A program made the translations under genes and the position numbers. 37,145 bases of DNA. Source: Hydrogenophaga sp. (GTDB taxonomy: Bacteria > Pseudomonadota > Gammaproteobacteria > Burkholderiales > Burkholderiaceae_C). Numbering within the stretch: the first letter of the stretch is position 1; the number at the start of each line of letters is the position of its first letter. The stretch spans positions 1-37,145 of the forward strand of contig DYIC01000017.1 of assembly GCA_020723845.1 (NCBI GenBank). Reading direction: 5' to 3'. The notes under the pieces are model-generated. The model saw only the letters and a list, made by a program, of their open reading frames with translations, searched no databases and was not told the DNA's origin. This document shows, one piece after another, positions 1-10,259 of this stretch.

Positions 1-53
<53 letters not shown>

Positions 54-122
54 ACGGGTCTCGATTTTTGCACGCCACTTGTTGCGAATTGGCATCGAGT
101 GTCGTGCGCTGTCGAGACCAGA

Positions 123-128
123 ATTATA
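123..128 (-). promoter_or_regulatory. -10 element for tRNA-Ala
   Basis: A perfect TATAAT lies on the minus strand about 70 nt upstream of the tRNA 5' end. This predicts a start near position 116 and a 5' leader of about 60 nt to be removed by RNase P. No good -35 is seen: the hexamer at 17-nt spacing is CAGAAA. The perfect hexamer in otherwise GC-rich DNA just before a stable RNA gene is the main support. Confidence 0.6.
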
Positions 129-162
129 GACACAAATTTGACCGCTTTCTGGCACCCAGCAC

Positions 163-179
163 AAAAAGCACGCACGTGC
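163..179 (-). terminator. weak intrinsic terminator after gltX
   Basis: On the minus strand, 12 nt after the gltX stop, GCAC-GTGC-GTGC can fold into a 4-bp stem with a 4-nt loop, followed directly by TTTTT. The stem is short, so termination may be partial. Its position between gltX and the tRNA-Ala promoter fits the role. Confidence 0.35.
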
Positions 180-191
180 CGCCCAACCCGG

Positions 192-1592
192 TCAGACCGC
201 CAGCCGCGCCAGCACGTCCTCGCGCCGGTGCAGCGCCAGCACGGCGTCGAGCGACGGGGTTTGGGGTGTGCCCATCACGAGCACGCGCACCGGCATGGCC
301 AGTTGCGGCATCTTCAGACCATGCGCGGCGAGCGTCGCCTTGATCGCCGCGCCGATGCCGGCCGCATCCCACGGCGCATCGTTCAAGCGCTGGCGCAGCT
401 CTGCCAGCGCCGGGCGCACCGCGTCGGTGACGTGCTGGGCCAGGTCCTCGGCGCGCGGCGTGGGTGCCGCGTAGTAGGGCTGCACCCAGTCGGCCAAGGC
501 CACCGTGGTATCACAGCGGTCTTTGAACAGGCCACAGATGGCCGGCAGGCGCTCATCGGCGGTCAAGCCCCGGCGCGCCAGTTGTTGCGCCACCAACGGG
601 GCGAGCCGATCGTTGGCGGTCATCTTCATGTGCTGGGCGTTGACCCAGCGCAGCTTGGCCTCGTCGAACTGCGCGGCGCTGCGGCCCAGGTGGTCGAGGT
701 CGAACCATTGCAAAAACTGTTCGCGCGTGAAGATCTCGTCGTCGCCGTGGCTCCAGCCCAGGCGCGCCAGGTAGTTGATCATGGCGTCGGGCAAAAAGCC
801 AGCGTCGCGGTACCAGGTCACGGGCTTGGCGCCGTGGCGCTTGCTCATTTTCTCGCCCTGCTCGTTGAGCACGGTGGGCAGATGCGCGTACACCGGCGGC
901 TCGTACCCTAACGCGCGGATGATGTTGATCTGGCGCGGGGTGTTGTTGACGTGGTCGTCGCCGCGGATGACGTGCGTGATGCGCATGTCGATATCGTCGA
1001 CCACCACGCAAAAGTTGTAGGTGGGCGTGCCGATCTCGCCCAGCGGGGCCTGGCGCGCGATCACCAGGTCGTCGAGCTCGTCGTTGCGAATCTCGATGCG
1101 GCCTTTGACCTTGTCGTCCCAAACCACACTGCCCGTGGTGGGATTTTTGAAGCGAATGACCGGCAACACTCCGGAGGGCACGGGCGGCAGGGTCTTGCCC
1201 GGCTCCGGGCGCCAGGTGCCATCGTAGCGGGGCTTGAGCTTGGCCGCCATCTGGCGCTCGCGCAGCGCCTCCAGCTCCTCGGGCGTCATGTAGCAGTGGT
1301 AGGCCAGCCCGGCCTGTAGCATCTGCGCGATGACCTCGCGGTAGCGCGCCATGCGCTGCATCTGGTAGTACGGGCCTTCGTCCGGGGTCAGGCCCAGCCA
1401 CGCCATCGCCTCCAGGATGACGTCCACCGCCGCCTGCGTGGAGCGCTCCTGGTCGGTGTCTTCGATGCGCAGGATGAAGTCGCCGCCGTGGGCACGGGCG
1501 AAGGCCCACGGGTAGAGCGCCGAGCGGATGTTGCCCAGGTGAATAAAGCCGGTGGGCGATGGGGCAAAACGGGTACGGATACGGGTGGTCAT
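192..1592 (-). CDS. gltX: glutamyl-tRNA synthetase
   Basis: This is a class I aminoacyl-tRNA synthetase that charges tRNA-Glu in the cytoplasm. The product is 466 residues, the usual length. The HIGH-type signature lies in [11 protein letters not shown] (residues 11-21, HLGN at 18-21) and the KMSKR loop at 248-252. The tRNA-binding C-terminal domain follows. An upstream in-frame ATG at 1625 exists, but the family begins right at [15 protein letters not shown], so the start at 1592 was chosen. It lies 10 nt downstream of metZ and is probably co-transcribed with it. A few residues after DDLVIAR (about 181-187) look like a small insertion compared with the usual DLVI-R-x-DGTPTYNF stretch. Whether the protein is discriminating (Glu only) or also charges tRNA-Gln cannot be read from the sequence. 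Confidence 0.97.
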   Translation of the reverse strand: MTTRIRTRFAPSPTGFIHLGNIRSALYPWAFARAHGGDFILRIEDTDQERSTQAAVDVILEAMAWLGLTPDEGPYYQMQRMARYREVIAQMLQAGLAYHCYMTPEELEALRERQMAAKLKPRYDGTWRPEPGKTLPPVPSGVLPVIRFKNPTTGSVVWDDKVKGRIEIRNDELDDLVIARQAPLGEIGTPTYNFCVVVDDIDMRITHVIRGDDHVNNTPRQINIIRALGYEPPVYAHLPTVLNEQGEKMSKRHGAKPVTWYRDAGFLPDAMINYLARLGWSHGDDEIFTREQFLQWFDLDHLGRSAAQFDEAKLRWVNAQHMKMTANDRLAPLVAQQLARRGLTADERLPAICGLFKDRCDTTVALADWVQPYYAAPTPRAEDLAQHVTDAVRPALAELRQRLNDAPWDAAGIGAAIKATLAAHGLKMPQLAMPVRVLVMGTPQTPSLDAVLALHRREDVLARLAV

Positions 1593-1602
1593 GATGAATG
1601 GG

Positions 1603-2841
1603 TCAGGCCAGCGCGTCGAGGCCACGCGCGAGGTCGGTCACGATGTCGTCGACATGTTCCAGCCCCACGGAGACGCGAATGAGCGCCTGCGAGATGCCCG
1701 CGGCCTGGCGCTGCGCCTCGGACAGGCGCCCGTGCGAGGTGCTCGCGGGATGGGAACAGAGGGTTTTCGTGTCGCCGAGGTTGGTCGACAACGACAGGGT
1801 CTGCAGCGCGTCGAGCACGGCGAAGGCGCGCGCCCGGCCCTGCTCGGGGCTGGCGGCGTGCACCTCGAAGGCGACGATGGCCCCGCCGCAGCCGGACTGC
1901 TGCCGCAAGGCCAGCGCGTGCTGCGGGTGGGAGGGCAGCCCGGGATAGTGCACGCGCGCCACGGCCGGATGGGCCTGCAGCCACTGCGCCAGGCGCAGCG
2001 CGGTGGCGCTTTGGGCCTGCATGCGCAGGTGCAGCGTCTCCAGCCCCTTGAGCACGACCCAGGCATTGAAGGGCGCCAGCGTCATGCCGGCACTGCGCAG
2101 GACCGGTAAAAACGCCTCCTGTACCAGCGCCGCGCGGGCGCACAAGGCACCGGCCATGACGCGGCCCTGCCCGTCGAGGTATTTGGTGCCGGAGTGCACG
2201 ACGATGTCGGCGCCCAGCGCCGCGGGGCGCTGCAGCGCGGGGGTGGCAAAGCAGTTGTCCACCGCCAGCAGCGCCCCAGCGCGATGCGCGATGTCGGCCA
2301 GTGCCGCGATGTCGCACACCTCGGTCAGCGGGTTGGTGGGTGTCTCGGCCAGCAGCAGCCGGGTCTGCGGGCGCAGCGCGGCGCGCCAGGCGTCCAGGTC
2401 GGTTTGTGGCACGAACGTGCTGTGCACCCCGAATTTCGCCAAGTCCGTGCCGATCAATTTGATCGTGGCCCCGAACATCGACTGCGAGCACACCACGTGG
2501 TCACCCGCCTTGAGCAGTCCCAGGCACAGCATGAGGATGGCCGCCATGCCGGAGGACGTGGCGATGGCGGCCTCGGTGCCTTCCAGCGCCGCCAGCCGCT
2601 GCTCGAAGCTCGCCGTGGTGGGGTTGCCGTAGCGGGCGTAGGTGTAGCCCTCCTCGTCCCCGGCAAAACGGGCGGCCGCGGCCTCGGCGCTGGGCTGCAC
2701 GAAGCCACTGGTCAAAAACAGCGCCTCGCTGTTTTCGCCATACGGGGTGCGCGGCGACGCCACCCGCACCGCCGCCGTTTCGGGATGCCACGCGGGGGCT
2801 GGCGCGGCGTCCTTCGCGGGTCCCGGGGGTGGGTGGTCCAT
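1603..2841 (-). CDS. metZ: O-succinylhomoserine sulfhydrylase
   Basis: This is a PLP enzyme of the Cys/Met metabolism family. It is predicted to make homocysteine from O-succinylhomoserine (or O-acetylhomoserine) and sulfide, for methionine synthesis. It has 412 residues. Family marks are [10 protein letters not shown] (66-75), the ETPTNP loop (166-171), the AVDNCFATP cofactor-aspartate region, and the PLP lysine K220 in [11 protein letters not shown]. Two in-frame ATGs lie close together (2847 and 2841). The Shine-Dalgarno AGGAGG at 2849-2854 abuts the first but sits 7 nt before the second, so 2841 was chosen. It follows purF directly, an order I recall as common in Burkholderiales. The family resemblance to cystathionine gamma-synthase and beta-lyase is strong, and the MetZ assignment rests partly on this neighbourhood. 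Confidence 0.9.
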   Translation of the reverse strand: MDHPPPGPAKDAAPAPAWHPETAAVRVASPRTPYGENSEALFLTSGFVQPSAEAAAARFAGDEEGYTYARYGNPTTASFEQRLAALEGTEAAIATSSGMAAILMLCLGLLKAGDHVVCSQSMFGATIKLIGTDLAKFGVHSTFVPQTDLDAWRAALRPQTRLLLAETPTNPLTEVCDIAALADIAHRAGALLAVDNCFATPALQRPAALGADIVVHSGTKYLDGQGRVMAGALCARAALVQEAFLPVLRSAGMTLAPFNAWVVLKGLETLHLRMQAQSATALRLAQWLQAHPAVARVHYPGLPSHPQHALALRQQSGCGGAIVAFEVHAASPEQGRARAFAVLDALQTLSLSTNLGDTKTLCSHPASTSHGRLSEAQRQAAGISQALIRVSVGLEHVDDIVTDLARGLDALA

Positions 2842-2843
2842 GC

Positions 2844-4358
2844 TCATCCCTCCTGCGCGTTGGGCAGCGCCAGCCGCGAGGTCTCGGCGTCCTCATCCGT
2901 GGCGTCGCGGGCACACTGGCGCGGGGCGTTCATGGCGGCCACCGACTCCAGGGTGACGTCACCCGTGATGTACACGCCGTCGAAACACGACGCCTCGAAC
3001 CCGCGCAGCGCGGGATTGAGCACCGCCACTGCGCGCTTCATCGCGTCCACGTCCTGGTAGATCAGGGCGTCGCAGCCAATGATCTGGCGGATTTCCTCGA
3101 CGGTGCGGCCATGAGCCACCAGCTCCTCCTGGGTGGGCATGTCGATGCCATAGACGTTGGGGTAACGCACGGGCGGTGCGGCACTGGCCAGAAAGACGCG
3201 ATGCGCCCCCGCCTCGCGCGCCATCTGTACGATCTCGCGGCTGGTGGTGCCGCGCACGATCGAGTCGTCCACCAACAGCACGTTGCGGCCCGCGAACTCG
3301 CTGGCAATCACGTTGAGCTTTTGCCGCACCGACTTCTTGCGCACCGCCTGCCCGGGCATGATGAAGGTGCGTCCGACGTAGCGGTTTTTGACGAACCCTT
3401 CGCGGTACGGGCGCCCGATGAGGCGCGCCACTTCCATCGCCGCCGGGCGGCTGGACTCGGGGATGGGGATGACGACGTCGATGTCCGTCGGCGGCACGGT
3501 GGAGATGACGCGCGTGGCCAGCGCCTCGCCCATGTTCAGCCGCGCCTGGTAAACCGAGATGCCATCGATGACCGAGTCGGGGCGTGCCAGATAGACGAAT
3601 TCGAAGATGCACGGGTGATGCGACGGCGCGTCCGCGCACTGGCGCGCCACGATCTGCCCATCCAGGCCGATGAAGACCGCCTCGCCCGGTGCCACGTCGC
3701 GCTCGAAGCGATGCCCGGTGCCTTCGAGTGCGACCGATTCGCTGGCGACCATGACCGTACCATCCGCCCCCCGCCCCAGGCACAACGGGCGAATGCCGTG
3801 CGGATCACGAAACGCCAGCATCCCATGCCCGGCGATGAGCGCCACCACGGCGTACGAGCCACGCACGCGCCGGTGCACGGCGGCCACGGCCGCAAACACG
3901 TCATCGACCTGCAGCGGCACCCCGCGCGTGGCGCGCTCCAGCTCATGCGCCAGCACGTTGAGCAGCACCTCGGAGTCGCTCTCCGTGTTGATGTGGCGGT
4001 GATCGACCCGCGCCAACTCTTCCTTGAGGACGTGGGCATTGGTCAGGTTGCCGTTGTGCGCGAGCACCAGGCCAAAGGGGGCGTTGACGTAGAACGGCTG
4101 GGCCTCCTCCTCGCTGGCGGCATTGCCGGCCGTGGGATAGCGCACCTGCCCCAGACCGCTGGTGCCGGGCAACGCCCGCATGTTGCGCGTGCGAAAGACA
4201 TCGCGCACCATGCCTTTGGCCTTGTGCATGAAAAATTTGTGCCCCAACTGGGTCACGATGCCAGCGGCATCCTGCCCGCGGTGCTGCAACAGCAGCAACG
4301 CATCGTAGATGAGCTGATTGACCGGCTGGGTGCTGACCACCCCAACGATGCCACACAT
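2844..4358 (-). CDS. purF: amidophosphoribosyltransferase
   Basis: This enzyme catalyses the first committed step of purine synthesis: PRPP plus glutamine to 5-phosphoribosylamine. It has 504 residues, matching the E. coli size. The N-terminal Ntn glutaminase begins MCGIVGVV; Cys2 becomes the nucleophile after Met removal. Conserved [14 protein letters not shown] (21-34) and HNGNLTN (101-107) are visible. The C-terminal phosphoribosyltransferase domain carries the PRPP loop [14 protein letters not shown] at 360-373. A GAGGA Shine-Dalgarno lies 9 nt before the ATG. Its TGA sits in an ATGA overlap with the upstream metZ ATG at 2847, so the two are translationally close. It follows cvpA by 17 nt, as in the E. 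coli cvpA-purF operon. Confidence 0.98.
   Translation of the reverse strand: MCGIVGVVSTQPVNQLIYDALLLLQHRGQDAAGIVTQLGHKFFMHKAKGMVRDVFRTRNMRALPGTSGLGQVRYPTAGNAASEEEAQPFYVNAPFGLVLAHNGNLTNAHVLKEELARVDHRHINTESDSEVLLNVLAHELERATRGVPLQVDDVFAAVAAVHRRVRGSYAVVALIAGHGMLAFRDPHGIRPLCLGRGADGTVMVASESVALEGTGHRFERDVAPGEAVFIGLDGQIVARQCADAPSHHPCIFEFVYLARPDSVIDGISVYQARLNMGEALATRVISTVPPTDIDVVIPIPESSRPAAMEVARLIGRPYREGFVKNRYVGRTFIMPGQAVRKKSVRQKLNVIASEFAGRNVLLVDDSIVRGTTSREIVQMAREAGAHRVFLASAAPPVRYPNVYGIDMPTQEELVAHGRTVEEIRQIIGCDALIYQDVDAMKRAVAVLNPALRGFEASCFDGVYITGDVTLESVAAMNAPRQCARDATDEDAETSRLALPNAQEG
2849..2854 (-). promoter_or_regulatory. ribosome binding site that decides the metZ start
   Basis: AGGAGG on the minus strand lies inside the end of purF. 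It is 1 nt from the first possible metZ ATG (2847) and 7 nt from the second (2841). Normal spacing favours the second. Confidence 0.7.
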
Positions 4359-4375
4359 GGATTTTCGTCCTCGCT

Positions 4376-4861
4376 CTACGGAAAATAGACCGCCACCGGA
4401 TCGGGCACGAGCGGCTTGAGCACGCCCAGCGCACGCTCTAGCCAGCGCGGCCCCTGCGCCTCGCGCCAGGCAGCAGCGTCAGCCCAGGGCGTCTGCCACA
4501 CCAGCAACGCGGCCGCCAACAACAGCACTGCCCCGCGCAACACGCCAAACAGCCCCCCGAGCGCCCGGTCCACCGGCCGCAGCCCCACCGCCTGCGCGCC
4601 CTGCCGGGCGAGCGTTGCCAGTGCCCCTCCGGCAAAAGCGGTGAGCACGAACAGCACCGCGAAGCCCGCCGCGTACCGCAGCGGCTCGCCCCAGTCTGAA
4701 ACAGGCAGCCACGCCGCTGCCTCCAGCGCCCAGCGATGCGCAACCACGAAGGCGGCCAGCCACGCAAGTACCGACAAGACCTCGTACAGCAACCCACGCC
4801 ACAGCCCCAGCCCGACCGAGGCCGCCAGCACCGTCAACAACATGACATCGACGGCAGCCAT
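4376..4861 (-). CDS. cvpA: CvpA family membrane protein
   Basis: This 161-residue integral membrane protein belongs to the CvpA family, named for its need in colicin V production in E. coli and linked to envelope homeostasis; the biochemical role is unknown. About four hydrophobic segments are visible, at roughly residues 4-37, 63-84, 100-125 and a weaker one. It begins [22 protein letters not shown], close to the family's N-terminus. Its start lies 3 nt after the stop of the SPOR gene, and purF follows 17 nt later, the conserved dedD-cvpA-purF order. This context strengthens the family call. Confidence 0.9.
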   Translation of the reverse strand: MAAVDVMLLTVLAASVGLGLWRGLLYEVLSVLAWLAAFVVAHRWALEAAAWLPVSDWGEPLRYAAGFAVLFVLTAFAGGALATLARQGAQAVGLRPVDRALGGLFGVLRGAVLLLAAALLVWQTPWADAAAWREAQGPRWLERALGVLKPLVPDPVAVYFP

Positions 4862-4864
4862 GAC

Positions 4865-5530
4865 TCAAAGCGTCAACACCGCCGCCGGCAGACCCAGACC
4901 CTTGACCTTTTCGGCCACTTTTTCGGCCTCGGCGCGGCTGTCGAAGGGGCCGACCCGCACCCGGATGCGTTTGCCCTCGGGGGTTTCGGCCACGTGGATG
5001 TACGTCTTGAGGCCCGCGCGCTCCAGGCGCTGGCGCACCTCTTGGGCGCGTGCCGGGTCGGCGAACGCACCCACCTGCACCACGATGCGGACCTTGGCAG
5101 CGGCATCCGCCTGCGGACGCGCCGGCGCCGCAGCGGCCGGGGAAGGTGCCGCCGGCGGCGAGGCGGGTGCATGGTCGGCGACCGGGGCCGGGCGTTCGAC
5201 CCGCTCGGCGGGGGGTGTGGATGCTACAGGTGCGGGGGGCGGCGCCTCGGCCGCCGCGGGAGGTGGTGCCGCCTCGACACGCGGCGCCGGAGGCGGCAGC
5301 AGCGGCGCCGCGTGACGGGACGGAATCTCGATGGCGATGTCCACCGGCACTGGCCGCGGCTGCGATTCGAGCAGCCAGGGCAGCCCGATCACCGCTGCCA
5401 GCACCAAAATGGTGGCTCCGATGAGGCGTTGCCGCGCGCGGCGGCGCAGGGCCTCGACCGACAACGGCGCCGCCGCGCCCCCGCCCGCGGAAGGGGACGA
5501 TACGTGGGAGCCGGAACGGTGTGCAAACAT
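4865..5530 (-). CDS. SPOR-domain membrane protein, DedD-like
   Basis: This 221-residue bitopic inner-membrane protein is predicted to bind denuded septal peptidoglycan through a C-terminal SPOR domain. Residues 1-35 are basic and cytoplasmic. One membrane helix spans about 36-54 (LIGATILVLAAVIGLPWLL). A proline- and alanine-rich periplasmic linker covers about 70-140. The SPOR domain occupies about 144-221, with VVQVGAFADPARAQ and RVRVGPFDSRAEAEKV as its two repeats. It occupies the dedD position between folC and cvpA. In E. coli DedD is a cell-division protein, and that role is inferred here. No clear Shine-Dalgarno precedes the ATG. Confidence 0.88.
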   Translation of the reverse strand: MFAHRSGSHVSSPSAGGGAAAPLSVEALRRRARQRLIGATILVLAAVIGLPWLLESQPRPVPVDIAIEIPSRHAAPLLPPPAPRVEAAPPPAAAEAPPPAPVASTPPAERVERPAPVADHAPASPPAAPSPAAAAPARPQADAAAKVRIVVQVGAFADPARAQEVRQRLERAGLKTYIHVAETPEGKRIRVRVGPFDSRAEAEKVAEKVKGLGLPAAVLTL

Positions 5531-5570
5531 GCGTCAGAGGCGGTGATGGTGGGAACCGAGTGCGAGCGCG

Positions 5571-6917
5571 TCAGGGCTGCAGGTGCTTCGCGCCCAGGCG
5601 CGGCAACCCGTGCTGAAACACGCCGCCCACCGTGTAGAAGGACCCGAATACCACGATTCTACCCGCGGGGTCCGCCGTCGCCAGCGCGGCCTGCAGCGCC
5701 GCCTGCGGGTCGGGGTGGATGTGGGCGACGGCATCGCGGCGCCGCGTCGTGGCATGCCACAGCGCAGCCAAGTCGGTCGCCCGCGCAGCCCGCGTCGTGG
5801 GCAGATCGCAAAAATGCCAGGCGTCGATGAGGGCGTCGAGCCGCTCGAGCATGGGCCGCACGTCCTTGTCGGCCATGGCGCCAAACACCGCCAGCGTCTG
5901 GGGATAAAAACCCATGGCGTCCAGGTTTTCGGCCAAGGCCGCCGCCGCGTGCGGGTTGTGCGCCACGTCCAGCACCAGCACCGGCTGTCCCGGCACGATC
6001 TGAAAACGCCCGGGCCACTCCACGCTGGCCAGCCCCTGCCGCACCGCCTGTGCCGCCACCGGCAGGCGTGCGTGCAGCGCCTCCAGCACCGCCAGCACGC
6101 CCGACGCATTGACCAACTGGTTCACCCCGCGCAGCGCAGGATAGGCCAGCCCCGCATAGCGGCGCGCCCTGCCCTGCCAATTCCATTGCTGCCGGTCCCC
6201 GCCATGACGAAAATCGCGCCCGGCTAGCCACAGGTCCGCACCGACTTCGAGCGCGCGCTCGACCACGCTGCGCGGCGGCGCGGGGTCGGACACCACCGCG
6301 GGGCGCCCCGTGCGCAGAATGCCCGCTTTTTCGACACCGATCGCCTCGCGGTTGGGCCCCAGGTATTCCATGTGATCCAGATCGACACTGGTGATGACGG
6401 CGCAGTCGGCGTCCCAGACGTTGACGGCGTCGAGCCGCCCGCCCATGCCGACCTCCAGGATCAACACGTCCGGATCGCGGGCCAGCAACGCGTGCACGAG
6501 CGCCAGCGTGGTGAACTCGAAGTAGCTCAGCACGACCGGCTCGCCCGCCGACCGCGCCGCCTCCACGGCGGCAAACGACGGCACCAGATCGGCATCCGCC
6601 ATCGGCACCCCACCGAGCCGCGCGCGCTCGGCAAAATGCACGAGATGCGGCGACGTGTAGAGCGCGGTGCGGTAGCCGGCGGCACGGTAGATGGCCTCCA
6701 GCATGGCGCAGGTCGAACCCTTGCCGTTGGTGCCGGCCACCGTGATGACGGGACAACGCGGCTGCACCGCGGCCCCGAGCCGGCGCGCCACGGTCTGCAC
6801 GCGCTCTAGGCCCAGCGTGATGCGCTGGCCATGCAGCCGCTCCAGGTGGGCCAGCCAGTCGGCGAGGGAGGCCGCGTCGGACGGGGGTGGGAGGTGGGGT
6901 TCGGATGCTGCGGTCAT
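5571..6917 (-). CDS. folC: dihydrofolate synthase / folylpolyglutamate synthase
   Basis: This Mur-ligase-type enzyme adds glutamate to dihydropteroate and then to folates. It has 448 residues. The ATP-binding loop VITVAGTNGKGST lies at 57-69, and further Mur-ligase marks follow: EVGMGGRLDAVN, SVDLDHMEYLG and LDVAHNPHAA. The open frame reaches back to 7019, but the family-like N-terminus and the divergent ppc upstream favour the ATG at 6917. It heads the minus-strand run into SPOR-cvpA-purF-metZ-gltX. In many proteobacteria accD lies directly upstream of folC. Here ppc on the opposite strand takes that place, so the accD-folC link is broken. Confidence 0.95.
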   Translation of the reverse strand: MTAASEPHLPPPSDAASLADWLAHLERLHGQRITLGLERVQTVARRLGAAVQPRCPVITVAGTNGKGSTCAMLEAIYRAAGYRTALYTSPHLVHFAERARLGGVPMADADLVPSFAAVEAARSAGEPVVLSYFEFTTLALVHALLARDPDVLILEVGMGGRLDAVNVWDADCAVITSVDLDHMEYLGPNREAIGVEKAGILRTGRPAVVSDPAPPRSVVERALEVGADLWLAGRDFRHGGDRQQWNWQGRARRYAGLAYPALRGVNQLVNASGVLAVLEALHARLPVAAQAVRQGLASVEWPGRFQIVPGQPVLVLDVAHNPHAAAALAENLDAMGFYPQTLAVFGAMADKDVRPMLERLDALIDAWHFCDLPTTRAARATDLAALWHATTRRRDAVAHIHPDPQAALQAALATADPAGRIVVFGSFYTVGGVFQHGLPRLGAKHLQP

Positions 6918-7027
6918 GACCGAGAAATGCGACGAAAACCACATTGTGCAACGCAGCGCGTGCGATGCGGGGCGCCCAACACGGCAAAATGGTGCATGAA
7001 GCGATACTGAGCACACCATTGACCGAC

Positions 7028-9847
7028 ATGTCCCGCCCCACCGACGCCGCGCCCGCCAAAGACCAACCGTTGATCGACGACATCCGCCTGTTGGGCCGAC
7101 TGCTCGGCGACGTCATCCGCGAGCATGAAGGCGAGGACACCTTCGCGCTCATCGAGCGCATCCGGCAGCTGTCGGTGGCGTTTCGGCGCCATGCCGACAC
7201 ACGCGCCGACCGTGAACTCAAGCGCCTGCTGCACGCCCTGAGCGACGCGCAAGCGGTCAGCGTGATTCGCGCCTTCACCTATTTCAGTCACCTGGCCAAC
7301 CTGGCCGAAGACCGGCACCACATCCGCCGACGCGAGGTGCACGAGCGCGCTGGGCACATCCAGCCCGGCAGTCTGGACCACACGTGGCAGCGACTGCGCC
7401 GCGCGGCCATCGGGGGCGACACCATCGCCGAGACGCTGCGCCAGGGCCTGGTGTCACCGGTGCTGACCGCGCATCCGACCGAAGTGCAGCGTGCCAGCAT
7501 CCGCGAGGCGGAAGGCGACATCGCCCGCCTGCTGGCGCAGCGCGACGCGATCCGCGCACGCGCGCTTGCCGCTGGCAGCCGCCACGGCGACCGCGTCAGC
7601 GCGCGCGAGCTGGCCGCCAACGAAGCGCTGCTGCGCGCGCGCATCACGCAACTGTGGCACACGCGGCTGCTGCGTTTTACCAAGCTGACGGTGGCCGACG
7701 AGATCAACAACGCGCTGGCCTACCACGAACGCACCTTCATCCCAGAGGTGCCGCGCCTGTACGGTGATATCGAGACCGCGCTTGGCGGCACGCCGGTGGC
7801 GCCGTTTTTGCGCCTGGGCCACTGGATCGGCGGCGACCGAGACGGCAATCCCAACGTCAACGCCGACACGCTGTGGCTGGCGTTGCAGCGCCAGTCGGAT
7901 GTGATCCTGCGCCACTACCTGCGCGAAGTGCACGCGCTGGGCGCGGAGCTGTCCCTGTCGGCCATGCTGCTGCCCGCACCCGCAGCGCTACAAGCCCTGG
8001 CCGAGGCGTCGCCCGACACCAACGAGCACCGGCGTGACGAGCCGTACCGACGCGCCCTGATCGGCCTGTACGCCCGGCTGGCAGCCACACTGACGGCGCT
8101 CAGCGGCGGGGTGGCGGCGCGCCATGCGGTCGCGCCGCAAAACCCGTATCCCGATGCAGCGGCCTTTTTGGCCGACCTGCGCGTGATCGAAGCCGCGCTC
8201 ATCGAGCAGGGCTGCGCGGCCTTGATCGAGCCGCGCCTCAAACCCTTGATCCGTGCCGTGGAGGTGTTCGGCTTTCACCTGGCCACGCTGGACCTGCGGC
8301 AGAGCTCCGACCAGCATGAGGTGGCTGTGGCCGAGCTGCTGGCGCGCGCGCGCATCGCGCCGGACTATTCCACCCTGGATGAGGGGGGCAAGCAGCGCCT
8401 GCTGCTGCAGGTGCTGGCCGACCCGCGCCCGCTGCAAATCCCCGACGCCGCCTACAGCGCCGTCACCGAGCGCGAGCTGGCCATCTTCCGCGCCGCACGG
8501 GAGGCACGCCGCCGCTACGGCGCAGCCGCCATCCGCCATGCCATCATCAGCCACACCGAAGCGGTGAGCGACCTGCTCGAGGTGCTGGTGCTGCAAAAAG
8601 AAGCCGGCCTGCTGCACGGCCAGTGGGGCGAGGACGCGCGCGCCGAGCTGATCGTCGTGCCCCTGTTCGAGACCATCGAAGACCTGGAGCAAGCACCGCG
8701 CATCATGGCGGAATATTACGCGCTGCCCGGCGTGGCCGCGCTGGTCCACGCCGGCGGCCCGCTGGAGTACGGCGAGCAAGAGATCATGCTCGGCTACTCC
8801 GACAGCAACAAGGATGGCGGGATCTTTACCAGCAACTGGTCACTCTACCAGGCCGAGGTGGCGCTAGCGGCGCTGTTCGACCGGCTGTCGGCCGAACACG
8901 GTCGGCCGCTGCGGTTGCGCCTGTTCCACGGCCGCGGTGGTACGGTGGGGCGTGGCGGCGGCCCCAGTTACGAGGCCATCCTGGCGCAGCCCGCCGGTAC
9001 GGTGCGCGGGCAAATCCGGCTCACCGAACAAGGCGAGGTGATCGGCTCCAAATACGCCAACCCCGACATCGGGCGGCGCAACCTCGAAACGTTGGTGGCC
9101 GCCACGCTGGAGGCCACGCTGCTGCCACCGCGTCGGCCGGTGCCGGCGCGCTTCCTGCGGGCCGCGCAAGCGCTGTCGCAGGCCAGCCGCGCCGCCTACC
9201 GGGCGCTGGTGTACGAAACCCCGGGGTTTGCCGACTATTTCTTCCACGCCACGCCGATTCGCGAAATCGCGGAGCTGCACATCGGCTCGCGCCCCGCATC
9301 GCGCAAAGCCACCCAGCGCATCGAAGACCTGCGCGCCATCCCTTGGGTTTTTAGCTGGGGACAATGTCGGCTGACGCTGCCGGGCTGGTACGGCTTCGGC
9401 AGCGGTGTGGCCGCACTCGAGGCCGACCTAGGGCGCGACGCTGCGCACGCGCTGCTGCGCGAGATGCACGCGCGCTGGCCCTTCTTTGCCACGCTGCTGA
9501 GCAACATCGACATGGTGCTGGCCAAGAGCGATCTGGCGCTGGGTGCCCTCTATGCCGAGCTGGTGCCCGACGCCCGGCTGCGCCGGCGCGTCTTTGGTGC
9601 CATCGAAGCCGAATGGCACCGCACGCACGCCGCGCTGCGTGTCATCACCGGACACGAGCAACGGCTGGCCACCAACCCCGCGCTGGCGCGCTCGATCGAG
9701 CACCGCTTTCCGTATATCGACCCGCTGCACCATCTCCAGGTGGAACTCATCCGCCGCTACCGAGCCGGCCGACAGGACGAAAAGGTCAAACGTGGCATCC
9801 ACCTGTCGATCAACGGCATCGCCGCCGGCCTGCGCAACACCGGCTGA
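7028..9847 (+). CDS. ppc: phosphoenolpyruvate carboxylase
   Basis: This cytoplasmic anaplerotic enzyme makes oxaloacetate from PEP and bicarbonate. It has 939 residues, within the bacterial range. Visible signatures are [11 protein letters not shown] with the catalytic histidine at 149, the GDRDGNPNV segment, [12 protein letters not shown], and the glycine-rich [13 protein letters not shown] loop. The C-terminus ends in RNTG, the conserved tail needed for activity in the family. An upstream in-frame ATG at 6944 gives an unlikely extension that overlaps the divergent folC upstream region, so 7028 was taken. The 110-bp gap to folC must hold both promoters, but I see no convincing -35/-10 pair there and no strong Shine-Dalgarno. 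The yffB-like gene follows after 21 nt. Confidence 0.98.
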   Translation: MSRPTDAAPAKDQPLIDDIRLLGRLLGDVIREHEGEDTFALIERIRQLSVAFRRHADTRADRELKRLLHALSDAQAVSVIRAFTYFSHLANLAEDRHHIRRREVHERAGHIQPGSLDHTWQRLRRAAIGGDTIAETLRQGLVSPVLTAHPTEVQRASIREAEGDIARLLAQRDAIRARALAAGSRHGDRVSARELAANEALLRARITQLWHTRLLRFTKLTVADEINNALAYHERTFIPEVPRLYGDIETALGGTPVAPFLRLGHWIGGDRDGNPNVNADTLWLALQRQSDVILRHYLREVHALGAELSLSAMLLPAPAALQALAEASPDTNEHRRDEPYRRALIGLYARLAATLTALSGGVAARHAVAPQNPYPDAAAFLADLRVIEAALIEQGCAALIEPRLKPLIRAVEVFGFHLATLDLRQSSDQHEVAVAELLARARIAPDYSTLDEGGKQRLLLQVLADPRPLQIPDAAYSAVTERELAIFRAAREARRRYGAAAIRHAIISHTEAVSDLLEVLVLQKEAGLLHGQWGEDARAELIVVPLFETIEDLEQAPRIMAEYYALPGVAALVHAGGPLEYGEQEIMLGYSDSNKDGGIFTSNWSLYQAEVALAALFDRLSAEHGRPLRLRLFHGRGGTVGRGGGPSYEAILAQPAGTVRGQIRLTEQGEVIGSKYANPDIGRRNLETLVAATLEATLLPPRRPVPARFLRAAQALSQASRAAYRALVYETPGFADYFFHATPIREIAELHIGSRPASRKATQRIEDLRAIPWVFSWGQCRLTLPGWYGFGSGVAALEADLGRDAAHALLREMHARWPFFATLLSNIDMVLAKSDLALGALYAELVPDARLRRRVFGAIEAEWHRTHAALRVITGHEQRLATNPALARSIEHRFPYIDPLHHLQVELIRRYRAGRQDEKVKRGIHLSINGIAAGLRNTG

Positions 9848-9868
9848 CGCTGCGGTAGGATCGGCGCC

Positions 9869-10216
9869 ATGATCGAGATGTATGGCATCCCCAACTGCAC
9901 GACAGTCAAAAAGGCCCGGGCGTGGCTCGACGAGCGTGGCATCGCTTATCGATTTCACGACTTCAAAAAAGACGGGCTCCCGGTGGCCCGCCTGGACGCG
10001 TGGCTGGCGGCACTGGGCTGGGAAGCGCTGCTCAACCGCCGGGGCACCACATGGCGCCAGCTCGACGAGGCCACCCGCGCCGCCGTGGTCGACGCGGCCA
10101 GCGCCCGCGCGCTGATGCTGGCGCGGCCCAGCGTCATCCGCCGCCCCGTGGTCGAGTGGGGCAGCGAGCGCATCACGGTGGGCTTCGATCCCGACGACTG
10201 GCCCCTGCCCCGCTGA
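9869..10216 (+). CDS. ArsC/Spx-family thioredoxin-fold protein, YffB-like
   Basis: This 115-residue protein belongs to the ArsC/Spx/YffB family. The N-terminal IPNCTTVKKARAWL places one cysteine (C10) at the thioredoxin-fold active-site position. It lacks a CXXC pair. RPSVIRRPVVEW (about 91-102) matches the conserved proline-rich end of the family, and the tail GFDPDDW is typical of the YffB/YfgD branch. True arsenate reductase activity is doubtful because no arsenic-resistance genes are nearby. TAGGAT at 9856-9861 could be a -10 for a leaderless message, or its AGGA could act as a Shine-Dalgarno 8 nt before the ATG. Confidence 0.85.
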   Translation: MIEMYGIPNCTTVKKARAWLDERGIAYRFHDFKKDGLPVARLDAWLAALGWEALLNRRGTTWRQLDEATRAAVVDAASARALMLARPSVIRRPVVEWGSERITVGFDPDDWPLPR

Positions 10217-10244
10217 CCCGCCGCTCATGGCTGGCGGCAACGCC

Positions 10245-10250
10245 TACAAT
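10245..10250 (+). promoter_or_regulatory. -10-like element for ppnP
   Basis: TACAAT (5/6 to consensus) ends 9 nt before the ppnP ATG. A start 6-8 nt downstream would give a leader of 1-3 nt or none. No recognisable -35 lies 16-18 nt upstream, and no Shine-Dalgarno precedes the gene. Confidence 0.5.
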
Positions 10251-10259
10251 CGGGCGGTT

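Noticed and set aside
147-160. A 14-nt stretch (TTCTGGCACCCAGC) repeated at 26734-26747, near both tRNA genes
   Set aside because: A few 14-nt matches are expected by chance in 37 kb, and the two copies have opposite orientation relative to their tRNAs.
2829-4388. Long plus-strand open frame (519 codons) antisense to purF; similar ones lie over argG (10173-11849) and the pump
   Set aside because: They mirror conserved genes, carry no domain I recognise, and have no sensible start signal.
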